Of a stretch of 64,000 nucleotides of DNA, positions 41,084 through 50,286 are shown piece after piece. The stretch covers positions 4,092,001-4,156,000 of the forward strand of contig NZ_CP070326.1 of assembly GCF_016917755.1 (NCBI RefSeq). The letters are read 5' to 3'. A program made the position numbers and the translations under genes. Within the stretch, counting starts at the first letter, position 1. Each line of letters opens with the position of its first letter. The notes beneath the pieces are model-generated. The model had not been told where the DNA came from. It did not search any database and worked only from the letters and a program-made list of their open reading frames with translations. Source of the DNA: Streptomyces noursei (GTDB lineage: Bacteria > Actinomycetota > Actinomycetes > Streptomycetales > Streptomycetaceae).

Positions 41084-42517
41084 TCAGACGCCCGTGGCGG
41101 CCGTCACAGCGTCGCCCGCGGCCTTCGCCGCGTCGCGCACCGCGCCGGCCACCGCGCCCGCGACCTTCTCGTTGAAGACGCTGGGGATGATGTAGTTCGC
41201 GTTGAGCTCGTCGTCCAGCACGACATCGGCGAGAGCGCGGGCCGCAGCCAGCATCATCTCGGTGTTCACGGTACGCGAGGCGGCGTCGAGCAGGCCGCGG
41301 AAGACCCCGGGGAACACCAGGACGTTGTTGATCTGGTTGGGGAAGTCCGAACGGCCGGTGGCGACGACGGCGGCGGTCTGCCGCGCGAGGGCCGGGTCGA
41401 CCTCCGGGTCGGGGTTGGCGAGGGCGAACACGATCGCGCCGTCGGCCATCCGCGCCACGTCGTCACCGTCGAGGACGTTGGGGGCGGAGACGCCGATGAA
41501 GACGTCGGCGCCGACCACGGCCTCCTTGAGGGTGCCGGTGATGCCGTCGGGGTTGGTGTTGTCGGCGATCCAGCGCAGCGCCGAGTCGGGGTCGGCGTCG
41601 ACCAGGTCGGCACGGCCGGCGTGCACCACGCCGTGGATGTCGGCGACCACCGCGTGCCCGACACCGGCGGCCAGCAGCAGCTTGAGGATGGCGGTACCGG
41701 CCGCGCCGGCGCCGGACATCACGACCCGGACGTCCTCGATCTTCTTGCCGACGACCCGCAGCGCGTTGGTGAGCGCGGCGAGCACCACGATGGCGGTGCC
41801 GTGCTGGTCGTCGTGGAAGACCGGGATGTCCAGGGCCTCGCGCAGCCGGGCCTCGATCTCGAAGCAGCGGGGCGCGGAGATGTCCTCCAGGTTGATGCCC
41901 GCGAAGCCGGGGGCGATGGCCTTGACGATCTCGACGATCGCGTCGGTGTCCTGGGTGTCCAGGCAGATCGGCCAGGCGTCGATGCCGGCGAAGCGCTTGA
42001 AGAGGGCCGCCTTGCCCTCCATGACGGGCAGGGCGGCCTTGGGGCCGATGTTGCCGAGGCCGAGGACCGCGGAGCCGTCGGTGACCACGGCGACGCTGTT
42101 GCGCTTGATGGTGAGCCGGCGGGCGTCCTCGGGGTTGTCGGCGATGGCCTGGCAGACCCGGGCGACACCGGGGGTGTAGACCATGGACAGGTCGTCGCGG
42201 TTCCGGATGGGGTGCTTGGACGACATCTCGATCTTGCCGCCGAGGTGCATCAGGAAGGTCCGGTCGGAGACCTTGCCGAGCGAGACGCCCTCGATGCCGC
42301 GCAGCTGGGAGACGATCTCCTGGGCGTGCGCGGTGGAGGTCGCGGCGATCGTGACGTCGATCCGGAGTTTCTCGTGGCCGGACGCGGTCACGTCGAGGCC
42401 GGTGACCGACCCGCCGGAGGACTCCACGGCCGTGGTGAGCTGGCTGACGGCGGTGCCGCTCGCTGGGACTTCCAGTCGCACCGTCATCGAATACGAGACG
42501 CTAGGCGCCGTTGCCAT
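41084..42517 (-). CDS. Malic enzyme with N-terminal ACT domain
   Basis: 477 aa from the ATG at 42517 (GAGGAAG upstream). Residues ~8-85 form an ACT-like regulatory domain (SYSMTVRLEVPASGTAVSQLTTAVESSGGSVTGLDV). The catalytic part has MVYTPGVARVC, RLTIKRNSVAVVTDGSAVLGLGNIG, FHDDQHGTAIVVLAAL (metal ligands) and the nucleotide-binding VVMSGAGAAGTAILKLL. It decarboxylates malate to pyruvate. The S. coelicolor enzyme at this position (SCO2951) is, from memory, the NAD-dependent one. Confidence 0.95.
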   Translation of the reverse strand: MATAPSVSYSMTVRLEVPASGTAVSQLTTAVESSGGSVTGLDVTASGHEKLRIDVTIAATSTAHAQEIVSQLRGIEGVSLGKVSDRTFLMHLGGKIEMSSKHPIRNRDDLSMVYTPGVARVCQAIADNPEDARRLTIKRNSVAVVTDGSAVLGLGNIGPKAALPVMEGKAALFKRFAGIDAWPICLDTQDTDAIVEIVKAIAPGFAGINLEDISAPRCFEIEARLREALDIPVFHDDQHGTAIVVLAALTNALRVVGKKIEDVRVVMSGAGAAGTAILKLLLAAGVGHAVVADIHGVVHAGRADLVDADPDSALRWIADNTNPDGITGTLKEAVVGADVFIGVSAPNVLDGDDVARMADGAIVFALANPDPEVDPALARQTAAVVATGRSDFPNQINNVLVFPGVFRGLLDAASRTVNTEMMLAAARALADVVLDDELNANYIIPSVFNEKVAGAVAGAVRDAAKAAGDAVTAATGV

Positions 42518-43094
42518 GGCCGACTTCCTCTGCTTTCCCTGGTTTGGCTCTAAGCGGCCCCGGGTCTCAGGGGTGCCCGAGCCGGAGCGCGTTGTTCGAT
42601 CGTCCCACCTACCAGCCGGTACACGGTAACCAGCCACAAATTCCGGAAAGACTCTTCCACCATACGAGAGTTGACTCGGAGAGCGGAACCCCCCTCGATG
42701 TCGTGAACCGGCCAAGGCGCGCCCCCGGCAGCGGCGCAGGGGAAAACGGGCGGGCGAATCAGTGGGGAAGCCAAGGAGAGACCGGCGGGAGAAGCCGGGG
42801 GGAATGCGGTGGGAGAACGACCGCGGGCGCCCCTCCCGGAGGAGGGGCGCCCGCGCCGTTGGTTCATGACACCGACCCGCCATGCTCGCCTCGCGGCAAG
42901 TGGTCGCTCGTAGCGACGATGGTTGGGCCCGGGGGCTTGGATCGAGCCGGTGTCGCCACCAAGGCTAACAAACCATCCCGGCAAGCGAATCCCGTCCCGC
43001 GCGACTGATTTCACAACCCCTCGGATGGCAGCACGCCCGCCGGTGCGGCGGTACGCCCGCGCAGGGGCGCACCGCCGGGCCCGTCGGACCCGAA
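42518..43094. other. Intergenic region between malic enzyme and HelD-like helicase
   Basis: 577 bp. It contains the helicase terminator hairpin (42823-42854). The malic enzyme leader is probably here too; the AT-richer stretch near 42630-42680 includes TATGGT on the minus strand, a possible -10. A minus-strand frame starting MVEESFRNLWLVTVYRLVGG overlaps this region but ends within the leader and has no ribosome binding site. Confidence 0.5.
42823..42854 (-). terminator. Hairpin downstream of the HelD-like gene
   Basis: Perfect 14-bp stem GCGGGCGCCCCTCC / GGAGGGGCGCCCGC with tetraloop CGGA, ~240 bp after the helicase stop. Confidence 0.7.
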
Positions 43095-45551
43095 CTAGTC
43101 GCGCAGCAGGTCCGGTACGCCGTCGGCGTCCGGGTCGTCCGCGGCGGCGGAGAGCACGGTCAGCTGCTGGGTGGCGCGGGTCAGGGCGACGTAGAGCACC
43201 CGCAGGCCGGCCGGGGACTCGTCGGCGATCTCGGCGGGCGAGACCACCAGGGTGGCGTCGTACTCCAGGCCCTTGGCCTCCAGGGAGCCCAGCGCCACCA
43301 CGCGGTCGCCGAGCCCGGCCAGCCAGGCGCGGGCCTGCTCGCGGCGGTGCATCGCCACCACGACGCCGACCGTGCCCTCGACCTCGGCCAGCAGCCGTTC
43401 GGCCTCGGCGACCGTGGCGCGGGCCAGCGCCGCTTCGGCGGCACCGCGCGTGGCGGGCGCCCCGTCCACGACGCCGAAGCGCGGCTCCAGGCCGGTGGAG
43501 CGGACCGCCCTGGGCGACGGGGTGCCGGGCATGGCCAGCGCCAGCACCTTGGACGCCAGCTCCGCGATCTCGGCCGGGTTGCGGTAGTTCACGGTGAGCG
43601 TGAAGCGCCGGCGCGGGCGGGTGCCGAGCGCCTCGTCGCGGGCCTCGGCGGCCTCGTCCGGGTCCGACCAGGAGGACTGCGCCGGGTCGCCGACCACGGT
43701 CCAGGTGGCGTGCCGGCCGCGGCGGCCCACCATCCGCCACTGCATCGGCGTCAGGTCCTGGGCCTCGTCGACGATGATGTGGGCGTAGTCGGTGCGCTCC
43801 TCCTCCAGCCGCTCGCGGCGGCCGGAGCGTCCGGCCGAGAGCCGGTCCGCGTAGGTCGTCAGCTCCTCCAGGCCGGTCAGCTGGTCCAGCGGGTCGGCCT
43901 CGCGCGGGCGGGCCGGTCTGGCCGGGGCGCCCAGGATCTGCTGGAGCTCGTCCAGCAGCGCGACGTCGTGCACCGACAGCGGGCCTTGGCCGTCGCCGCC
44001 CAGCCGCCGCAGCGAGCGGGCGAGTTGACGCACCTCGCGGGGGTTGAGCAGACGGCGCGCCCAGCGGCCCAGGCGGCGCTCGTCGGCCATCGCGGCCAGC
44101 ACCCCGCGCGGGGTGAGTTCCGGCCACCAGGCGTCCAGGAACTCCTGGAACTCCGGCTCGGTGACGAGGTCCTCGTCGAAGCCCTGGCGGACCTCGGCGG
44201 CCAGCTCCGGGTCCGGATAGCGGCGGGCGGCGCCGGACTTGGCCCACAGGGCGTCCAGGATCAGCCGGCGGGCGCGCGGGCGCAGCAGGTTGACCGGGGC
44301 GGTGCCGCCCAGCGCGGACTGCCGGATGGCGCGCAGCTCGGCCTCGTCCAGTTCGAGCCGGGCGCCGAACGCGACGACCCGGAGGCGGGTCGGCGGGACC
44401 GGGGCGGCGGCCGGGGCGTCCGTCCCCGCGGCGAGGTCCTCCAGGGACAGCTGGGCGTCCTCCGCGGTGCGGGCGCGCGGCGGGGCGGTCGGGGCCGCCG
44501 CCTCCAGCGCCCCGCGGGCGGCCTTGCGCAGCAGCTTCTGCATCCGCGCCGAGCCCTTGACGCGGGAGACCGCGGGCGGGTCGTAGGCGGTCGCCTCGGC
44601 GCCGTCGACGAGCGAGCCGAGCGCCCGGATGGCGACCTGCCCCTCCTCGCCGAGCGACGGCAGCACGCCCTCGGTGTAGGAGACCAGCAGCGGGGTCGGG
44701 GAGACGATCAGGATGCCGCCGGCGTAGCGGCGGCGGTCCTGGTAGAGGAGGTAGGCGGCGCGGTGCAGGGCGACCGCGGTCTTGCCGGTGCCCGGCCCGC
44801 CCTCGACCTCGGTGACGGAGGCGGCGGGGGCCCGGATCACCATGTCCTGTTCGGCCTGGATGGAGGCGACGATGTCCCGCATGGTGTGGCTGCGGGCCCG
44901 GCCCAGCGCGGCCATCAGCGCGCCGTCACCGATCGCCGGCAGCTCCTCGCCGTTCAGGGTGGCGGTGACCTCCGGGCGCATCAGGTCGTCCTCGACGCCC
45001 AGCACCCGGCGGCCCTTGGAGCGGATCACCCGGCGGCGGACGACCCGGCCGGGGGCGACCGGGGTGGCGCGGTAGAAGGGCGCGGCGGCCGGCGCCCGCC
45101 AGTCGATGACCAGCGGCGAGTAGTCGGCGTCCAGGACCCCGAGGCGGCCGATGTGCAGCGTCTCGGCGATGGCGGCGCGACCGTCCTGGATCACGCCGTC
45201 GGCGGGCTCGACGGAGGTGTAGGCGCCGTCCGGGCCCTTCTTGCCGTCCTTGCCCAGGAGCAGGTCGATCCGGCCGAAGAGGAAGTCCTCGTACTCGGAA
45301 TTGAGCCGGTGGAGATGGACGCCGGCCTGGAAGACCTGGGCGTCGCGTTCGGCGAGCGCGCCGGGCGTGCCGACCTGGCCGCGCTTGGCGGCGTCGTCCA
45401 TCAGGAACTCCGCCTCGTGGATCTTCTCCTCAAGGCGCCGGTAGACGAGGTCGAGATGCGTCTGCTCGGCCTCGATCTCGCGGTCCCGAACGGAATCCGG
45501 TGCGTGGTCCGGCGCGTGGTCCGGTGCGTGCGTGGCGTTGTGCGCGGCCAC
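43095..45551 (-). CDS. HelD/HelR-like RNA polymerase-associated SF1 helicase
   Basis: 818 aa, GTG start with AAGGGGG upstream. The N-terminal coiled coil (REIEAEQTHLDLVYRRLEEKIHEAEFLMDDAAKRG) and the block DADYSPLVIDWRAPAAAPFYRATP are hallmarks of HelD proteins. Walker A EGGPGTGKT is near residue 250, Walker B DEAQDLTPMQW near 595, then GDPAQSSW, VNYRNPAEIA and SLEAKGLEYDATLVV. HelD proteins bind RNA polymerase, remove it from DNA and recycle it; the actinobacterial HelR group protects against rifampicin. Which class this one belongs to is not proven by sequence alone. The APDH repeats at the N-terminus and ~70 extra residues are oddities. Confidence 0.85.
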   Translation of the reverse strand: MAAHNATHAPDHAPDHAPDSVRDREIEAEQTHLDLVYRRLEEKIHEAEFLMDDAAKRGQVGTPGALAERDAQVFQAGVHLHRLNSEYEDFLFGRIDLLLGKDGKKGPDGAYTSVEPADGVIQDGRAAIAETLHIGRLGVLDADYSPLVIDWRAPAAAPFYRATPVAPGRVVRRRVIRSKGRRVLGVEDDLMRPEVTATLNGEELPAIGDGALMAALGRARSHTMRDIVASIQAEQDMVIRAPAASVTEVEGGPGTGKTAVALHRAAYLLYQDRRRYAGGILIVSPTPLLVSYTEGVLPSLGEEGQVAIRALGSLVDGAEATAYDPPAVSRVKGSARMQKLLRKAARGALEAAAPTAPPRARTAEDAQLSLEDLAAGTDAPAAAPVPPTRLRVVAFGARLELDEAELRAIRQSALGGTAPVNLLRPRARRLILDALWAKSGAARRYPDPELAAEVRQGFDEDLVTEPEFQEFLDAWWPELTPRGVLAAMADERRLGRWARRLLNPREVRQLARSLRRLGGDGQGPLSVHDVALLDELQQILGAPARPARPREADPLDQLTGLEELTTYADRLSAGRSGRRERLEEERTDYAHIIVDEAQDLTPMQWRMVGRRGRHATWTVVGDPAQSSWSDPDEAAEARDEALGTRPRRRFTLTVNYRNPAEIAELASKVLALAMPGTPSPRAVRSTGLEPRFGVVDGAPATRGAAEAALARATVAEAERLLAEVEGTVGVVVAMHRREQARAWLAGLGDRVVALGSLEAKGLEYDATLVVSPAEIADESPAGLRVLYVALTRATQQLTVLSAAADDPDADGVPDLLRD

Positions 45552-45660
45552 CCAAGCCCCCTTCTGCTGTGCGTAGGGCAGCCGTCAACCGTACGCGAAC
45601 CCGGCACCGTGCGCACCTGGAGAGACGGACAAAACTGGACGGAGCCGGTCGGATGTTGCC

Positions 45661-46275
45661 TCAGAACACGGTTCGTACGGGCGGCTCCGGTCGCCCGGCC
45701 CGCCCGGTCCGCTGCCGGTGCCGGGCCACCCGGGCGCGGTTGCCGCAGACCTCGCTGGAGCACCAGCGGCGGCGCCGGCCGCGCGAGGTGTCCAGATAGA
45801 CCAGCCCGCAGCCCTCGCCGGCGCATTGCCGCAACTGCCCGCGCACCGCGGGGTCGGTGAGCAGCGCGACGGCGTCCCGGGCCACCACCGCCAACAGCCC
45901 GGCGCAGTCGGGCGGACCGGCCAGGGCGCCGGCCAGCGCACCGTCCGGGCCGCGGACGGCCTGCACGGCGGGCGGCGGGGCGGCCCCGGCCGCGGCGTTC
46001 AGCAGCGCCAGGTCACAGGCGGCGGCCCGGCCGCGCAGTTCGGCGCGGACGACCCGGCCCAGCACCTCGCGCAGCGCCCGGAAGCGGGCGACCCAGCGGG
46101 CGTCGACGGCGTCCAGCGCGGCGCCGGGCGGCACCACCCCCGCACCGGCCAGCCAGGCGGCCAACGGCCCGGGGCCGGTGAGCCGTTCGACGGCGACCGG
46201 GGCACCGGCGGCGGTGGCCAACAGGTCCAGGCAGATCCGCCCGCAGTCGAACCGGAGGCCGTAGAGGGCTGCCAT
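45661..46275 (-). CDS. CGNR zinc-finger / ABATE domain protein
   Basis: 204 aa from the ATG at 46275 (GAGGAG upstream). N-terminal ABATE-like domain (CGRICLDLLATAAGAPVAVERLTGPGPLAAWLAGAG). The C-terminal zinc finger is CAGEGCGLVYLDTSRGRRRRWCSSEVCGNRARVARHRQR, the classic CGNR signature. Proteins of this type are predicted stress-related transcription regulators. It is divergent from the methyltransferase gene, with an unusual repeat array between them. Confidence 0.92.
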   Translation of the reverse strand: MAALYGLRFDCGRICLDLLATAAGAPVAVERLTGPGPLAAWLAGAGVVPPGAALDAVDARWVARFRALREVLGRVVRAELRGRAAACDLALLNAAAGAAPPPAVQAVRGPDGALAGALAGPPDCAGLLAVVARDAVALLTDPAVRGQLRQCAGEGCGLVYLDTSRGRRRRWCSSEVCGNRARVARHRQRTGRAGRPEPPVRTVF

Positions 46276-46450
46276 GTGCCTGTCACTCCTCGGGAACGAG
46301 CACGGGGGACGTGGAGTACACGGGAAAGGGGGCGGAGGGGGCGTACGGGAGCGCTCCCAGGGTGCCCGGCCGCGCCGCTCCCCGGAACCCCACGGACGGC
46401 GCGCGACCCATCCGGGCCGGCCGCGGGTCGGGACGGGACGGCGGGCACCG

Positions 46451-46580
46451 GCACCCACGGACACGGCCCACGCGCACGCCCCACGCGCTGCCCCACGTAC
46501 GCGACCCACGCACACACTCCATGTACACACCCCGCGTAGACACCTCATGTAGATATCGTGCGTATACATCTGCTGTATAG
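46451..46580. repeat. Degenerate array of ~13-bp repeats in a divergent promoter region
   Basis: About ten successive units of 12-14 bp of the type CCCACGCGCACG, CCCACGCACACAC, CCATGTACACAC, CCGCGTAGACAC, CTCATGTAGATAT, CGTGCGTATACAT, drifting from CACG-rich to TGTA/GTATAC-rich towards the methyltransferase. The last units overlap the TATAGT -10 element (46576-46581). The rest of the 46276-46588 gap is G/C-rich with no gene. Confidence 0.6.
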
Positions 46581-46581
46581 T
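46576..46581 (+). promoter_or_regulatory. Putative -10 element of a leaderless methyltransferase mRNA
   Basis: TATAGT ends 7 bp before the ATG at 46589, so transcription would start at or beside the start codon. There is no purine-rich ribosome binding site between. No TTGACA-like -35 is visible. Confidence 0.5.
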
Positions 46582-46588
46582 CCGCCGC

Positions 46589-47365
46589 ATGTCGCCCTCT
46601 CCGCTGCTCAAGAACCGCGCCAGCCTGACCCACAAGCTCGGTTACGCGGTCCGCAACCCCGCCCGGATCGCCCCGTACGTCAAGCGCACCGCCCGCGACA
46701 CCTGGCTGCGCCTCAAGCACCCCGACCACGTCGCGTACTACCGCGCGGTGATGGCCTCCGACACCAGCCGCAACCCGGAGGCCGCGGTCGGCAGCCGCAG
46801 CCACCAGCGCTGGCTGGCGCTGGGCGAGATGCAGTTCGACTACCTGGTGGAGCACGGGCTGCGCCCCGGGCACCGGATGCTCGACATCGGCTGCGGCAAC
46901 CTGCGCGCCGGCTGGCGCTTCATCGCCCACCTCGACGCCGGCAACTACTACGGCATCGACATCTCGCCCGACATCCTGATAGCCGCCAAGCAGACCCTGA
47001 CGACCTACGAGCTCCAGGACAAGCTCCCGCACCTGACGATCACCCAGGACCTGAAGCTGGAGTTCCTGCCGTCCGCGCACTTCGACGTCGTCCACGCGCA
47101 CAGCGTCTTCTCCCACTCGCCGATCCACGTCATCGACGAGTGCCTGGCGCACGTCGGCCGGATCCTGGCGCCCGGCGGGTTCTTCGACTTCACCTTCGAC
47201 CGCACCGAGGGCACCGAACACCAGGTGCTGCGGGAGGACTTCTACTACCGGACCGAGACCCTGCTGCGGCTGGCCCGTAAGCACGGGCTCCAGGCCCGGT
47301 TCATGGAGGACTGGGAGTCCCGGCCGCACGGCCAGTCCAAGATCCGGGTGACCAACCCGGCCTGA
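46589..47365 (+). CDS. Class I SAM-dependent methyltransferase
   Basis: 258 aa. Motif I HRMLDIGCGNLRAGWRFI (SAM-binding), acidic motif II YYGIDISPDILIAA, FDVVHAHSVFSHSP and LAPGGFFDFTFD. The ~80-residue basic N-terminus (LTHKLGYAVRNPARIAPYVKRTARDTWLRLKHPDH) resembles glycan- or lipid-modifying methyltransferases, but the substrate is unknown. Stands alone between divergent and convergent genes. Confidence 0.9.
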   Translation: MSPSPLLKNRASLTHKLGYAVRNPARIAPYVKRTARDTWLRLKHPDHVAYYRAVMASDTSRNPEAAVGSRSHQRWLALGEMQFDYLVEHGLRPGHRMLDIGCGNLRAGWRFIAHLDAGNYYGIDISPDILIAAKQTLTTYELQDKLPHLTITQDLKLEFLPSAHFDVVHAHSVFSHSPIHVIDECLAHVGRILAPGGFFDFTFDRTEGTEHQVLREDFYYRTETLLRLARKHGLQARFMEDWESRPHGQSKIRVTNPA

Positions 47366-47427
47366 GAGAGCCGGGACGGACCGCGGAACGGAGGACGGGA
47401 CGGAGGACGGGACGGTGACGACGGGTC

Positions 47428-48621
47428 CTACCAGGGCGTGCCGTCGCCGTACTTCTCGGTGTCCGCCGGGGCGTCCAGCGCCAGCCGGTAGCCGCGCTTG
47501 ACCACCGTCTGGATCAGCCGGGGCTCGCCCAGCGCCGTCCGCAGCCGCGCCATCGCGGTCTCCACCGCGTGCTCGTCCCGGCCCGTGCCCGGCAGCGCCC
47601 GCAGCAGCTCGCCGCGGGCCACCACCCAGCCGGGGCGGCGGGCCAGGGCGCGCAGCAGCGCCATCCCGGCGGGCGGCACCGGCCGCAGCCCGCCGTCCAC
47701 CACCGCGGCCCGGCCGCGGATCTCCAGCCGCCGCCCGGCGACCGGCAACGGCGGTACCCGGCCCGGGAGTTCCCGGCACAGCAGCTGCACCAGCGGCCCC
47801 AGCCGGAAGCGCTCCGGCTGCCGGGTGGGCACGTCCAGCGCCTCCAGCGGCAGCGCCGTCACCGGGCCCACGCACGCCACCAGCACGTCCTGCCGGAGCG
47901 CGGCCAGCAGCTCCGGCTGGATGCCGCGCTCGGCGGCCCGGCGCAGCAGCGACGCGGCGGCCGGCGCGCTGGTGAAGGTCACCGCGTCCAGGCCGCGCGC
48001 CAGCACCGCGTCCAACAGCCGGTCCACCGGCCCGAGGTCGACCGGCGGCATCCACCGGTACACCGGCACCCCGATCACCTCCGCGCCACCGGCCCGCAGC
48101 GCCTCGACGAACCCCGGCAGCGGCTCGCCGTGCAGCTGGACGGCGACCCGCCGCCCGGCGACGCCCTGCGCCAGCAGCCGGTCGAGGACCTCGGCCATCG
48201 ACTCCGAGGCCGGCGACCACTTCTCGGTCAGCCCGGCGGCCCGGATCGCGCCGCGCACCTTCGGGCCGCGGGCCAGCAGCTCCGCACCGGCCAGCCGGCC
48301 CAGCAGCGCCTCGCCCAGCCCCCAGCCCTCCGCCGCCTCGATCCAGCCGCGGAACCCGATGGCGGTGGTGGCCACCACCACGTCCGGCGGGTCCTCGGTC
48401 AGTGCACGGGTGACGTCGAGCAGTTCGGCGTCGTCCGGCAGCGGCACGATGCGCAGCGCCGGGGCGTGCACCACGTGGGCGCCCCGGCGCTCCAGCAACG
48501 CGCCCAGCTCCTCCGCCCGGCGGGCCGCGGTCACCCCGACGGTGAAGCCGTCCAACGGGCGCAGCGCCCGCTCCGGCTCCCCGGGCCGCTCCTGCCCGGC
48601 AGGCTCCAGCTGATCGTGCAT
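47428..48621 (-). CDS. nnaR: NnaR-type nitrate assimilation regulator (HemD-like + OmpR winged helix)
   Basis: 397 aa from the ATG at 48621. Residues ~25-280 form a uroporphyrinogen-III synthase-like domain (GFTVGVTAARRAEELGALLERRGAHVVHAPALRIVPL, LDAVTFTSAPAAASLLR). The last ~100 residues are an OmpR-type DNA-binding domain (PPAGMALLRALARRPGWVVARGELLRALPG ... VETAMARLRTALGEPRLIQTVVKRGYRL). This fusion next to narK matches NnaR of S. coelicolor (SCO2958), which assists GlnR in activating nitrate/nitrite genes, and the M. tuberculosis pair Rv0260c/NarK3. Confidence 0.93.
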   Translation of the reverse strand: MHDQLEPAGQERPGEPERALRPLDGFTVGVTAARRAEELGALLERRGAHVVHAPALRIVPLPDDAELLDVTRALTEDPPDVVVATTAIGFRGWIEAAEGWGLGEALLGRLAGAELLARGPKVRGAIRAAGLTEKWSPASESMAEVLDRLLAQGVAGRRVAVQLHGEPLPGFVEALRAGGAEVIGVPVYRWMPPVDLGPVDRLLDAVLARGLDAVTFTSAPAAASLLRRAAERGIQPELLAALRQDVLVACVGPVTALPLEALDVPTRQPERFRLGPLVQLLCRELPGRVPPLPVAGRRLEIRGRAAVVDGGLRPVPPAGMALLRALARRPGWVVARGELLRALPGTGRDEHAVETAMARLRTALGEPRLIQTVVKRGYRLALDAPADTEKYGDGTPW

Positions 48622-48758
48622 CGGTCCGTTCCGCTCCGCCCCGAGTGGTCTGTTGCGCCGGGCGCTCCCGTCCGGGGAACACCCGGGTGCCACGACTCCG
48701 GCGCACCGCGCCAGGTTTCGAGCCTGCCAACGGCACATGACAGGCCCAGTGCGCCAGT

Positions 48759-48774
48759 ATTTCCCCCCTGTTAC
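48759..48774 (-). promoter_or_regulatory. Putative GlnR box upstream of nnaR
   Basis: On the minus strand it reads GTAAC-N6-GAAAT, one base from the GlnR half-site pair GTnAC-N6-GAAAC. It lies in the 178-bp gap between narK and nnaR, ~140 bp upstream of the nnaR start. Confidence 0.55.
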
Positions 48775-48799
48775 GGACGCGCCTCCCGGGGCACGGCTT

Positions 48800-50224
48800 T
48801 CAGACGTCGGCGTACACGGGCCGGGGCGCCGCCCCGTCCACCTCCGCGCCGGATGCCCCGTCCTGCGGCCGGCGCACGTACACCGCCCAGGTGACCGCCC
48901 CGCACACCACGTAGAACACCAGGAACGCGGCGAACGCCGCGGCCCCGGAGCCGGTGGCGGCGAACGCCTCCCGGAAGGCGAGGTTGATGCCCAGCCCACC
49001 CAGTGCGCCCACCGCACCGATCAGCCCCATCGCGGCCCCCGACAGCCGCCGCCCGGCCGCCGCGGCCGCCTCGCCGACCAGTCCCCGGCGCACCGCGCGG
49101 GCCAGGAAGATGCCCGGAATCATCTTGTAGGTGGCGCCGTTGCCCAGGCCCGTCAGCAGGAACAGCGCGGTGAACCCGGCGAGGAAGAGCGGCAGCGAGC
49201 GCACCGCCGAGGCCGCCAGCACCACCCCGGTGGCCAGGCCCATCGCCACGAAGTTCGCCAGGGTGATCCGCGCGCCGCCGTAGCGGTCCGCCAGCCACCC
49301 GCCGACCGGCCGGGCCAGCGACCCCAACAGCGGCCCGAGGAAGGTCAGCGACGCCGCCTGGAGGGGCGTGCGCGCGAACTGGCTCTGCAGCACGAGGCCG
49401 AAGGCGAAGCTGTAGCCGATGAACGACCCGAAGGTGCCGACGTAGAGCAGCGCCATCACCCAGGTGTGCCGCTCCCGGGCCGCCGCCACGGCCGCCCCGG
49501 TGTCGTTGGCCACCGGCGCGAGGTTGTCCATGAACCGCGCGGCCAGCACCGCCGCGAGCACGGTCAGCGGCACGTACACGGCCAGCACGATCCGCGGCTG
49601 GGCGGCGCCCGCCGTGCCGATCACCAGCAGCCCCAGCAGTTGCACCACCGGCACCCCGAGGTTGCCGCCGCCGGCGTTCAGCCCCAGCGCCCAGCCCTTC
49701 TTCCGCAGCGGGTAGAAGGCGTTGATGTTGGTCATGGACGAGGCGAAGTTCCCGCCGCCGACGCCGGCCAGCGCGGCCACCGCCAGGAACACCCCGTAGG
49801 GCGTGCCCGGCACCATCACCACCGCCGCGGCGACCGTCGGCACCACCAGCAACAGCGCGCTGAAGACCGTCCAGTTGCGCCCGCCGAACCGCGCCACGGC
49901 GAAGGTGTACGGCACCCGCAGCACCGCGCCCACCGCCGTCGGGACCGCCACCAGGAAGAACTTCCCGGCCGGGGCGATCCCGTACTCCGGGCCCATGAAC
50001 AGCACCATCACCGACCACAGGCTCCACACGGAGAAGCCGATGTGCTCGGTCAGCACCGACAGGACCAGGTTGCGCCGGGCGGTCCGCTCCCCGGACTCCC
50101 GCCAGAACGTCTCGTCCTCCGGGTCCCAGCGCTCGATCCAGCGCCGCCCCTTCCTCGCCCGGCCACCCGTACTGCGGGTGCCGTCAGTCGCTGTCGCGGT
50201 CGCTGCCGCGGTCTCGGCCGTCAT
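48800..50224 (-). CDS. narK: Nitrate/nitrite MFS transporter
   Basis: 474 aa. Twelve membrane helices. Nitrate-signature regions: AGVGGGNFASSMTNINAFYPLRKKGWALGLNAGGGNLGVPVVQL and TGLGNGATYKMIPGIF, both with the GGGN/GNGATYK residues that line the nitrate pathway in NarK. The cytosolic N-terminus (RWIERWDPEDETFWRESGERTARRNLVLSVL) is typical of actinobacterial NarK. It is upstream of nnaR on the same strand and has a GlnR-type box in front, so it is probably induced by nitrogen limitation. Confidence 0.95.
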   Translation of the reverse strand: MTAETAAATATATDGTRSTGGRARKGRRWIERWDPEDETFWRESGERTARRNLVLSVLTEHIGFSVWSLWSVMVLFMGPEYGIAPAGKFFLVAVPTAVGAVLRVPYTFAVARFGGRNWTVFSALLLVVPTVAAAVVMVPGTPYGVFLAVAALAGVGGGNFASSMTNINAFYPLRKKGWALGLNAGGGNLGVPVVQLLGLLVIGTAGAAQPRIVLAVYVPLTVLAAVLAARFMDNLAPVANDTGAAVAAARERHTWVMALLYVGTFGSFIGYSFAFGLVLQSQFARTPLQAASLTFLGPLLGSLARPVGGWLADRYGGARITLANFVAMGLATGVVLAASAVRSLPLFLAGFTALFLLTGLGNGATYKMIPGIFLARAVRRGLVGEAAAAAGRRLSGAAMGLIGAVGALGGLGINLAFREAFAATGSGAAAFAAFLVFYVVCGAVTWAVYVRRPQDGASGAEVDGAAPRPVYADV

Positions 50225-50286
50225 GGCGCCTCCAAGGGTCGGTTCGGTCCGCGGACCGGGTCCGTCCTCGACGCTAGGGACGGCGG

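Noticed and set aside
45552..45600. GGGGGCTTGG upstream of the HelD-like gene as a rifamycin-associated element
   Set aside because: Only one arm is present and it coincides with the ribosome binding site; no inverted partner seen.
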